Below are positions 14,911-21,632 of a stretch of DNA of 21,632 nt, piece by piece (within the stretch, counting starts at the first letter, position 1; the number at the start of each line of letters is the position of its first letter). A program made the translations under genes and the position numbers. The notes under the pieces are model-generated. The model had not been told where the DNA came from, searched no databases, and saw only the letters and a list, made by a program, of their open reading frames with translations. Origin of the DNA: JAGLTQ01 sp964605385 (GTDB lineage: Bacteria; Pseudomonadota; Gammaproteobacteria; UBA6429; Thiohalophilaceae); assembly GCA_964605385.1 (NCBI GenBank), contig CAZSCK010000047.1:1-21632 (forward strand), given 5' to 3'.

Positions 14911-17259
14911 ATGAAAATAAAAGCCTTGTTGCAGTTTGGGATTGTAGCTTCGATTATAATCATAACGGTTCTTGGTATGTGGATACTTTCTATTAATCAA
15001 AAGTACCTCGAAACAAAAGAAAATACCATTGTTGCTCAGGCAATTAGCGACAATGTTTTATACCTTAATTCTTTAACAAGTGATTATTTGCTTTATTATC
15101 AAGAGCGAGCTTATTTGCAATGGAAAAACACACATGCTCGTTTAACTAAAGTTCTTGAGAGCAACAGCATTGAGAATGTTAATGGCTTTATTGATATAAA
15201 TATATTAAGAAAAACACATAAGCGTTCTTTTCATTTATTTGAAAGATTGCATGAAGGTAAAATCGATAAACAAAAAGAAATTTTATTATTAATTGAAGAC
15301 AAAAATAAAGCACTTGCTGCACAGCTACTTACGACAACACAGCAAACATCATTGCTGGCAAAAAAATTAACAGATTCTGTCAGAATAAACAGGGAAAATA
15401 TAGAACAGCAATTATATTGGTTAGCACTAGTACTATTTATTATATTTTTTGTAACATTGTCGGTTATATGGATTACGCTGGCCTATCGTGTTGTTATTCC
15501 TGTTAGGCTGTTAAAAGAACATATTAGTAAGATTGATTCCGGTAATTTAAATAAAAAATTTATCAGCAAAAATAATGATGAAATTGGTGAGCTGGCAACG
15601 TCATTTAATACGTTAACAGAAAAACTATTTACTACCACTGTTTCAAAAGAAAAGTTAATTAAAGAAATTGAAGAAAGAAAGAAAACACGAATCGAATTAG
15701 ATAAACAGCAGAGATTGAATACAACGGTTCTTGAGGGCGCAGAAAATATAATTACCATACTTGATACAGAGGGATGTTTTGTCAACTTTAATCGTTCGGC
15801 AGAAAAATTAACTGGATTTTCTCGCGATGAACTAATAGGTAAACCCATATGGGATTTCGTTATTCCTGACGAAGAACAAGAAAAGGTAAGAGATGTATTT
15901 ATTGCTTTATTGAAAGGAGAGTTTGCAATTGCAGGTAGCCATGAAAATTATTGGATCACAAAAAAGGGTGAATACAGATTAATTGACTGGAATAATACAG
16001 TAATACGAAATGCTGATAATGAAATAACACATGTTGTTGCAATTGGTTCTGATATTACGGAAAAAAGATTTAATGAAATTGAAAAGCAACGTTTCCAACG
16101 AGAATTAAATCAATCACGAAAAATGGAGGCATTAGGTAAACTCACCGGTGGCATCGCACATGATTTTAATAATATGCTGGGGATTATTATTGGTTATACA
16201 GATTTAGCAGTATATAAGTCAGAAAAAAATAATGAGTCAGCTTATTCTAACTACCTGAAACAAATTAAAACCGCTTCATTCCGTGCGAAAGGTCTTATTG
16301 AAAAAATGTTGTCATTTAGTCGAGTTGATCAAGCTTTAAGTCATTCGTTACAACTTGCTCCGTTGCTGGATGAAAACATACTGTTAATGAATTCAATACT
16401 TCCAAGCACTATTAATCTTGAAATTACCAAGGAAGATAATGTTCAAAATATTTTGATGGATCCGGTTCAATTTCAACAAATCATTATGAATCTTATTCTT
16501 AATGCAAAAGATGCGATGGATGGCGTTGGAAAAATTAATATTTCATTGGCTAATTATAATTCGTTAAATGAGGAATGTTCTTCCTGCCATCAAAAAATAA
16601 TGGGTAACTGGGTTGAAATTATTGTTGCTGATAATGGTAGTGGAATGTCGAAAGAGATTGTAGAAAGAATATTTGAGCCATTCTTTACTACAAAAGAACT
16701 GGGGCAAGGAACTGGAATGGGTTTATCAGTTATTCATGGTATTGTAAAAGGTTATGAAGGACATATTGTTGTAGAATCGACTTTAGGGAAAGGTACGTGT
16801 TTTCGCATTTTGTTCCCAGCTCTTGATTATGAAGTTAATTCTTCTCTATCTGAAATAGAAAAAAATGAAAGTATTATACGTGGACATGGACAGCGAATAC
16901 TTATTATTGATGATCAAGAATCTCTCGCTGATATTGAATATGATTTACTAACATCATATGGCTATAAGTGTACTAAAAAATATGATAGCGAAGATGCTCT
17001 CAATTTATTTTTATCGGATTCGAATGCTTTTGATTTGATAATAACAGATCAAACCATGCCAAATTTAACGGGATTGGAGTTGATTAATAACATACGGAAA
17101 AATGATATTGACATCCCTGTTATAATTGTGACGGGCTATAGTGAGAAAATAAAAGATAATAAACTTGATATGAAAAATGTAACTCTACTATTGAAACCTG
17201 TGGCAACAAAAGAACTTCTTGCTAATGTTGCCTGGGTTTTAGGTGTTTCTGAATCATAA
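14911..17259 (+). CDS. Membrane hybrid histidine kinase: periplasmic sensor-HAMP-PAS-HisKA-HATPase-REC
   Basis: A 782-residue sensor kinase. TM1 is at ~5-26, an alpha-helical periplasmic domain at ~28-167, and TM2 at ~169-191. HAMP (~191-244) contains IPVRLLKEHI and DEIGELATSFN. A coiled linker (~245-268) leads to PAS (~270-390: ILDTEGCFVNFNRSAEKLTG). The HisKA H-box GGIAHDFNNMLG has His417. The HATPase has an N-box at Asn531 (NLILNAKDAM), ADNGSGM, and IFEPFFTTKELGQGTGMGLS. A receiver domain (~660-780) has the phosphoacceptor Asp713 (IITDQTMPNLTG) and the conserved Lys in LLLKPVAT. There is no Hpt or DNA-binding output, so the target must be encoded elsewhere. No Shine-Dalgarno precedes ATG 14911, which fits translational coupling to the binding protein 9 bp upstream. 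CSSCH at 556-560 lies within the cytoplasmic ATPase domain, so it should not bind haem c. Confidence 0.93.
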   Translation: MKIKALLQFGIVASIIIITVLGMWILSINQKYLETKENTIVAQAISDNVLYLNSLTSDYLLYYQERAYLQWKNTHARLTKVLESNSIENVNGFIDINILRKTHKRSFHLFERLHEGKIDKQKEILLLIEDKNKALAAQLLTTTQQTSLLAKKLTDSVRINRENIEQQLYWLALVLFIIFFVTLSVIWITLAYRVVIPVRLLKEHISKIDSGNLNKKFISKNNDEIGELATSFNTLTEKLFTTTVSKEKLIKEIEERKKTRIELDKQQRLNTTVLEGAENIITILDTEGCFVNFNRSAEKLTGFSRDELIGKPIWDFVIPDEEQEKVRDVFIALLKGEFAIAGSHENYWITKKGEYRLIDWNNTVIRNADNEITHVVAIGSDITEKRFNEIEKQRFQRELNQSRKMEALGKLTGGIAHDFNNMLGIIIGYTDLAVYKSEKNNESAYSNYLKQIKTASFRAKGLIEKMLSFSRVDQALSHSLQLAPLLDENILLMNSILPSTINLEITKEDNVQNILMDPVQFQQIIMNLILNAKDAMDGVGKINISLANYNSLNEECSSCHQKIMGNWVEIIVADNGSGMSKEIVERIFEPFFTTKELGQGTGMGLSVIHGIVKGYEGHIVVESTLGKGTCFRILFPALDYEVNSSLSEIEKNESIIRGHGQRILIIDDQESLADIEYDLLTSYGYKCTKKYDSEDALNLFLSDSNAFDLIITDQTMPNLTGLELINNIRKNDIDIPVIIVTGYSEKIKDNKLDMKNVTLLLKPVATKELLANVAWVLGVSES

Positions 17260-17269
17260 CCCCAGTGGA

Positions 17270-17902
17270 TTATTTTTTTATCGCGGCTAATGTGTCAGCA
17301 TTTATTTCATCAATTTTTTCTAGTTGACCAGTATGCAGATCATAGTAGTAACCAACCAGTATCAGCTTTCCCTTTTCAACACGTTCACGCACCCATGGAT
17401 GAGTTAATAGGTTGCGTAAGGAATGATTAATGGCTGTTTTTTCACAAGCATCAATTTTTTCATCTAATGTGTTTAAATCTTTTCGCGCTAATATTTCTTT
17501 TTTTGCGGGAGCTGCGATTTGCATCCAGCGGTCAATAAAGCCATCTTTTTTAATGTTGCCATTGTTTTCCATTAAAGCACGAATACCTCCGCAGTTAGCG
17601 TGTCCAAGCACCATAACTTCTTTTACTTTAAGACAAGTCACCGCAAATTCTAAGGCTGCACTGGTACCGTGGTAGTCACCTTTTAGTTCATATGGAGGAA
17701 TAAGGTTGGCAACATTACGGATAACAAATATTTCACCGGGTTCAGCATCAAACAAAATACCGGTATCAACACGGGAATCACAACATGAAACCATAGCCAC
17801 ATCGGGTGCTTGTTGTTGTGCCAGTTTTTCTAATTGTTCGCGGTTACGCTGGAAGTAACCACTATGAAAACGTTCATAACCTTTGAGTAATTTTTCTAGC
17901 AT
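17270..17902 (-). CDS. Beta-class carbonic anhydrase
   Basis: A 210-residue zinc enzyme that interconverts CO2 and bicarbonate. The zinc ligands are visible as Cys40 in SCCDSR, His101 and Cys104 in GHANCGG, with the Asp42-Arg44 dyad that gates the active site. FVIRNVANLIPPYE and HGTSAALEFAV complete the beta-CA pattern. There is no signal peptide, so it is cytoplasmic. It is the last gene of a minus-strand set with cbbQ, cbbO and an unknown 149-residue gene (13 bp upstream), so it probably supplies CO2 to, or handles bicarbonate for, Rubisco. It converges tightly on the hybrid kinase gene, with only 10 bp between the stop codons and no obvious terminator, so readthrough or transcriptional interference is possible. 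Confidence 0.94.
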   Translation of the reverse strand: MLEKLLKGYERFHSGYFQRNREQLEKLAQQQAPDVAMVSCCDSRVDTGILFDAEPGEIFVIRNVANLIPPYELKGDYHGTSAALEFAVTCLKVKEVMVLGHANCGGIRALMENNGNIKKDGFIDRWMQIAAPAKKEILARKDLNTLDEKIDACEKTAINHSLRNLLTHPWVRERVEKGKLILVGYYYDLHTGQLEKIDEINADTLAAIKK

Positions 17903-17915
17903 GTTTGTTTTTACT

Positions 17916-18365
17916 TTAAAATGATTCAGTTATTGTTTGAGCGTTAGGTAAGCTTAAAGCTTCATCTTTTTTACCTAGCCTGTATGCTTCAAGTAAAGCT
18001 TTTTTTAATTCTATATGATCAGAAAAATCTGTAATCTTCATATGATCTTCAGCAATAGAAAGTAGTTTTATTAGTGCTTTGTTTTCATTCCAGGCAGCTT
18101 CAAAGGCATTAACATCAAGTTGACCTTCATTATTAATAAATTCTGCGACTAAACCTTGTGCATCACTGTATTTTATTTCTGTCGCTTGCATCATTTCATA
18201 TTCATAAGAATAGGCATCATGATTATTGGCTTTTGCAATCAAGGAGCATAAATTAGGAAAAGTGCCTGCCCCCTCAAGGTAGGGTTCTAACTCAACAGTC
18301 ATTGAAGGCGAAAGTTCTTTGCCTTTAAATGAAAAATGAATCGAAGCTGTCAGTGTATTTTTCAT
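17916..18365 (-). CDS. Unknown protein within the cbbQO-carbonic anhydrase operon
   Basis: A 149-residue soluble protein; I do not recognise the family. The N-terminus, TLTASIHFSFKGKELSPSMT, suggests a short beta-sheet region, followed by a mainly helical, acidic remainder (VELEPYLEG, AFEAAWNENKALIKLLSIAE, ELKKALLEAYRLGKKDEA). No signal peptide, membrane helix or recognisable catalytic motif is seen; there is a single Cys (Cys40). It lies 11 bp after cbbO and 13 bp before the carbonic anhydrase gene, all on the same strand, and so is very probably cotranscribed. This suggests a role in Rubisco activation, CO2 supply or assembly of those proteins, but that is inferred from position alone. The ribosome-binding site is modest. 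Confidence 0.85.
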   Translation of the reverse strand: MKNTLTASIHFSFKGKELSPSMTVELEPYLEGAGTFPNLCSLIAKANNHDAYSYEYEMMQATEIKYSDAQGLVAEFINNEGQLDVNAFEAAWNENKALIKLLSIAEDHMKITDFSDHIELKKALLEAYRLGKKDEALSLPNAQTITESF

Positions 18366-18376
18366 GAGTTAATTCT

Positions 18377-20638
18377 TTATGCAGTTAACGACATAAACAG
18401 TTTAGGTAGCTGTTCTGGAAGCTTATCAACATTATCAATAACGGTGTAACCATTTTTACCAAAAATATCTGCAATATATTCATCAGCCTTTTTATCAAGA
18501 CTAATGCAGTGAGTGTAAATTCCTTTGGCAGACAATTCATCAACCGCTTTATGGGTATCATTGATTAATAGTTTGTCATCACTGACATCAATATCAGCAG
18601 GCTCGCCATCGGTTAAGATCAACAGTAATTTTTTATCTGCTTGTTGTCCTTCTAAATAATGTGAGGCATGTCGAACGGCTGCTCCCATACGTGTAGAGTA
18701 ACCGGGTTCTATTGCAGCAAGTCTTGATTTTACAGAGTCATCCCAATGTTCTGTGAAACCTTTTATGTGATGGTAACGAACATTATGGCGAGTATCTGAA
18801 TGGAAACCGGCAATAGCAAATTTATCACCAAGCTGTTCAATCGACCAACCTAGTAAGGTGGTGGCTTCTTGGCTGAGTTCAAGAATGCTTTGTGTGCTGC
18901 CCTCGGGCACTTCATTTAATGAAGCGGATAAATCCATTAATAATAAAACAGCAAAGTCACGGCCATCATGTTTATGGCTCATGTTAATGCGTGGGTCGGG
19001 TTGTGCACCACTTTTAAAGTCAATGATTGAGCGAATTGCAATATCGAGATCTAATTCACTACCTTCTTCCTGGTAACGAATACGAACATAATTTTGTGGC
19101 TTTAATAAATCTAATAAGCGTTTTAAATAGTTCGCCAAAGCAGAATGTTTTTCTAAAATCTTATCAATGTCAGACGCGTTACCGGGTTGATGTAATGATT
19201 CATACAGTGTGACCCAGTCAGGTTTATAACTATTGGTGTTGTAATCCCACTCGTGATAATGACGTGGCGGTAAACCATCGGGTTCAATTGTTTCGAGATT
19301 TTGCGGTTCACTGGTGTCATCTTCCGCTTCATCATTTTCTTCAATAAAGAGCCACATGTGGCGATTATCATCACGGTAATCAACTTCGGTATTTTCAAAA
19401 CGAACTTTAGGTAGCTGATCCGTTTGTAGGCGAGTTTTCGTGGTAAATGAAATTGCCAGTAGCAGCATTTCTTTACTGTTCGATTCCGCATTGTCTTTTA
19501 AAGCATTATGAAATTTTTCGACAAACTCAAGGATCACAGGGTTTTTGTAACCATGATTATCATCGAGTATCGCGCGTGACAACATGGCTAAACGATGACG
19601 AACGCAAGACTCATTTTCATTGTCGCAGATGCCTTCAACCGGGATTGGATGCAGAGCAAGAAAATATTTTCTTAGTCCTGGGTAGTCTCTAAGGATTAAG
19701 GCTTCAATGCGTGAGTCTTCAAATAACTCAACGGCAATACGTTGAAACGGGGATAAGTTATCTGCAATTTGTCTTGTGGTCCAACGCTTGTGGCCGGCCA
19801 TGTGTGCAAGAACAATACGATAACGATCAATACCTGAGATGCCATCTTTATCATCAAATACATCGGGGACACGCATACCTAAACTGTCATAGTAAGGTTG
19901 CGGCTTACGCATCTCATCAAAACCTAATGAATAAGGTACCAGATATTCTTCTGCTTGCCACATACTACGCAGATACATATCGAGCGAACGTTCATTGTCC
20001 ATATACAATGTACCGTGACGTTCACGTTGTAACATTGCTTTAGCATCGGCGGACTGTATAGTGAAATAATCACGTTGGCGTTCAGGATGGGTATTGTAAT
20101 TACGAGCGCCGTATTCCATCCAGTTTTTTAAGCCTTCAAGTGAAAGCTGGCTCAGTAGGTAAGGAATTTGTTGTAGTAAATCAGGCAAGCCCGGACTAGG
20201 GAATGTTGTATGGTGACCATGAATTGATCCCGTCGTGGCATGCATCATCTCAAAAATAATTTTGATGAAATGTTTCATTTGCTCTTTGGTGCCTAAACGC
20301 CTCGCGGCTTCAGGCAAGCAATGCATAAAGGGTGGGATAGAATTACCATTCGGTGTACGTGACATATCCCAAACCGCTTGCGAAATCATGCTCAGCATTT
20401 CTTCGCCTAAGTCGTGCGCGATATTTGGCATTTCTTCAAGATAAACTAAGACAGGTTCAAAGCCACGACCGATCATGCAAACCATGGATGCGCCTTTTAA
20501 GTAATCTTCAATACCATCATTACTTAAGTTACGCAATACATCTTTCATGTAGTCGTCAAAGCAATCTTCAATTTGCTCAAAATTACATTTTAATTTTTTG
20601 CGATATTCTGGGAATTTAGTTGTAACTTCAGCCGTCAT
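18377..20638 (-). CDS. cbbO: CbbO (NorD-like VWA protein), Rubisco activase adaptor subunit
   Basis: A 753-residue protein of the CbbO/NorD family. CbbO works with the AAA+ ATPase CbbQ to remodel and reactivate inhibited Rubisco. The C-terminal von Willebrand factor A domain (~560-750) has an intact MIDAS: DLSAS with Asp569, Ser571 and Ser573, then YSTRMGAAV and LTDGEPAD. The N-terminal ~500 residues are the helical CbbO/NorD-specific region, with an acidic linker (ENDEAEDDTSEP) near residues 423-434. Length is typical of CbbO (about 750-790, as I recall). It follows cbbQ on the same strand, separated by 165 bp that contain a palindromic repeat. NorD of nitric oxide reductase clusters is the paralogous alternative, but the carbonic anhydrase in the same operon favours CbbO. 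The start at 20638 has a poor ribosome-binding site. Confidence 0.9.
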   Translation of the reverse strand: MTAEVTTKFPEYRKKLKCNFEQIEDCFDDYMKDVLRNLSNDGIEDYLKGASMVCMIGRGFEPVLVYLEEMPNIAHDLGEEMLSMISQAVWDMSRTPNGNSIPPFMHCLPEAARRLGTKEQMKHFIKIIFEMMHATTGSIHGHHTTFPSPGLPDLLQQIPYLLSQLSLEGLKNWMEYGARNYNTHPERQRDYFTIQSADAKAMLQRERHGTLYMDNERSLDMYLRSMWQAEEYLVPYSLGFDEMRKPQPYYDSLGMRVPDVFDDKDGISGIDRYRIVLAHMAGHKRWTTRQIADNLSPFQRIAVELFEDSRIEALILRDYPGLRKYFLALHPIPVEGICDNENESCVRHRLAMLSRAILDDNHGYKNPVILEFVEKFHNALKDNAESNSKEMLLLAISFTTKTRLQTDQLPKVRFENTEVDYRDDNRHMWLFIEENDEAEDDTSEPQNLETIEPDGLPPRHYHEWDYNTNSYKPDWVTLYESLHQPGNASDIDKILEKHSALANYLKRLLDLLKPQNYVRIRYQEEGSELDLDIAIRSIIDFKSGAQPDPRINMSHKHDGRDFAVLLLMDLSASLNEVPEGSTQSILELSQEATTLLGWSIEQLGDKFAIAGFHSDTRHNVRYHHIKGFTEHWDDSVKSRLAAIEPGYSTRMGAAVRHASHYLEGQQADKKLLLILTDGEPADIDVSDDKLLINDTHKAVDELSAKGIYTHCISLDKKADEYIADIFGKNGYTVIDNVDKLPEQLPKLFMSLTA

Positions 20639-20680
20639 AATTTATTTTGCCACGGTAAACTTTAATTAAAGTAAATACGT

Positions 20681-20791
20681 GTCATTGCGAGAAAGAATTG
20701 AAAAATACTTTTTCAATTCTGACGCGGCAACCTCATGCAGGTATGCACTTACTTTGAGATTGCCACAGTCACTTTGTTTCCTCGCAATGGC
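20681..20791. repeat. Palindromic MITE/REP-like repeat, copy 4, inside the cbbQ-cbbO operon
   Basis: A 111-bp element with inverted ends GTCATTGCGAG (20681-20691) and CTCGCAATGGC (20781-20791). Its first hairpin, AGAATTGAAAAA/TTTTTCAATTCT with loop TAC (20694-20720), occupies the same place as the ATTATAGAAAAA hairpin of copy 3 but has different, still fully paired arms. Shared blocks follow: TGACGCGGCAACCTCAT, then TGAGATTGCCACAGTCACTT. It fills most of the cbbQ-cbbO spacer and would be part of the joint mRNA. Confidence 0.9.
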
Positions 20792-20803
20792 AGGTGTTTT
20801 TTA

Positions 20804-21613
20804 TTAACCAAAAATACTATCAATAGAATGAATCAAAGTATCACGAATATCTTTGTCATCCGTAATTGGAGTAACAAGAGCCATCTGGCAAGCTGATTTT
20901 GCTTCGATACCGTTGTTCATTAAGGTTGCTGCGTAAACTAATAAACGAGTAGAGATACCTTCATCAAGACCATGGCCTTTTAAGTTACGCGCAGTGTGTG
21001 CGATTTTTACTAACTTAGCAGCAGTCGCTTCATCAGCCCCTGCTTCTTTAACAACAATTGCAGTTTCTACTTTTGAATCAGGATAATCAAAATCTAAACC
21101 AGAGAAACGTTGTTTAGTTGACTGTTTAAGATCTTTCATCATGCTTTGATAACCAGGGTTATATGAAATAACTAACTGGAAATCTGGATGAGCATTAATA
21201 AGCTCACCTTTTTTATCAAGCGGTAACTGACGACGGTGATCAGTAAGAGGGTGAATAACAACAGTGGTATCTTGACGTGCTTCAACAATTTCATCTAAGT
21301 AACAAATTGCGCCAATACGTGCTGCTGTTGTTAACGGGCCATCTAACCAACGTGTGCCGTTAGCATCAAGTAAGTAACGACCGACTAAATCAGATGCTGT
21401 CATATCTTCATTACAAGCAACTGTAATTAACGGCTTGCCTAATTTATACGCCATGTGCTCAATAAAACGAGACTTACCACAACCTGTTGGGCCTTTTACG
21501 ATAACAGGCATACGTGCTTTATAAGCTGCTTCATATAACGCAACTTCATCACCCATTGCTTCATAATAAGGTTCTTCAGTAATTTTATATTGTTCGATGT
21601 CTATATCGCTCAT
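20804..21613 (-). CDS. cbbQ: CbbQ, MoxR-family AAA+ ATPase, Rubisco activase motor
   Basis: A 269-residue AAA+ ATPase of the CbbQ/NorQ/GvpN branch. The Walker A motif is GPTGCGKS (41-48) and Walker B is CYLDEI with Asp107 and Glu108. Sensor/arginine-finger regions are visible as VISYNPGYQSMMKDLKQSTK and QRFSGLDFDYP. The C-terminal lid includes GISTRLLVYAATLM. It forms a hexamer that, with the CbbO adaptor, reactivates Rubisco. Length matches CbbQ (about 265-270). The start ATG 21613 has a good AGGA 7 bases upstream. Rubisco genes (cbbLS or cbbM) would be expected just beyond the right edge but cannot be seen. NorQ is the alternative; context favours CbbQ. Confidence 0.93.
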   Translation of the reverse strand: MSDIDIEQYKITEEPYYEAMGDEVALYEAAYKARMPVIVKGPTGCGKSRFIEHMAYKLGKPLITVACNEDMTASDLVGRYLLDANGTRWLDGPLTTAARIGAICYLDEIVEARQDTTVVIHPLTDHRRQLPLDKKGELINAHPDFQLVISYNPGYQSMMKDLKQSTKQRFSGLDFDYPDSKVETAIVVKEAGADEATAAKLVKIAHTARNLKGHGLDEGISTRLLVYAATLMNNGIEAKSACQMALVTPITDDKDIRDTLIHSIDSIFG

Positions 21614-21632
21614 GATGCATTCCTATACTTGT

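Noticed and set aside
16576..16590. CSSCH motif in the hybrid kinase as a c-type haem site
   Set aside because: It lies between the N-box and G1 box of the cytoplasmic ATPase domain, where haem c attachment does not occur. A CxxC pair is not rare in this loop.
1..21632. CRISPR array, tRNA or rRNA genes, or an intact transposase
   Set aside because: No regularly spaced direct repeats, no tRNA cloverleaf or conserved rRNA segment, and no transposase motifs were found; the only repeats are the palindromic family reported.

Overview
The window reads as a low-GC gammaproteobacterium that fixes CO2 through the Calvin-Benson cycle, most simply a chemolithoautotroph such as a sulfur oxidiser. The evidence is a Calvin-subtype class II fructose-bisphosphate aldolase cut by the left edge, and a cbbQ-cbbO (Rubisco activase) plus beta-carbonic anhydrase operon at the right edge. 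The UPF0114/YqhA membrane protein and the two-gene purE-purK arrangement fit Proteobacteria. I cannot name a genus from sequence alone.

Layout. (1) 1-661: end of the aldolase gene with a strong terminator. (2) 708-863: a mosaic palindromic repeat. (3) 912-2707: a small unknown gene translationally coupled to an ArnT/GT39-like membrane glycosyltransferase, both on +. (4) 2737-8934: a tight six-gene minus-strand operon, transcribed from right to left: HAD-UbiA fusion, DprE1-like oxidase, DprE2-like reductase, NAD-dependent epimerase, FAD oxidoreductase, GtrA. (5) 9081-9860: a secreted Sel1-repeat protein, divergent from that operon. (6) 10010-11825: UPF0114 protein, methyltransferase and histidine phosphatase, all minus. 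(7) 11975-13599: purE-purK, minus, overlapping by ATGA. (8) 13873-17259: a periplasmic substrate-binding protein followed by a hybrid sensor kinase, plus strand, with no ABC permease or ATPase. (9) 17270-21613: cbbQ, cbbO, an unknown 149-residue protein and beta-carbonic anhydrase, minus.

How the genes fit together. Blocks 3 and 4 look like a complete route to a polyprenyl-phosphate-linked pentofuranose of the mycobacterial decaprenyl-phosphoryl-arabinose type. The steps would be phosphoribosyl transfer to polyprenyl phosphate (UbiA), dephosphorylation (fused HAD domain), 2'-epimerisation (DprE1 plus DprE2), flipping (GtrA) and periplasmic transfer (ArnT-like). Two extra oxidoreductase/epimerase genes inside the operon are not explained by the mycobacterial pathway. 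Block 9 supports CO2 fixation by Rubisco remodelling and bicarbonate/CO2 interconversion, and carries one protein I cannot assign. Block 8 looks like a ligand-sensing pair rather than a transporter.

At least three, probably four, copies of a MITE/REP-like repeat (ends GTCATTGCGAG) lie only between genes. One copy sits inside the cbbQ-cbbO operon. In the two best copies an internal 12-bp hairpin differs in sequence but keeps its pairing. No tRNA, rRNA, transposase gene or CRISPR array was seen.
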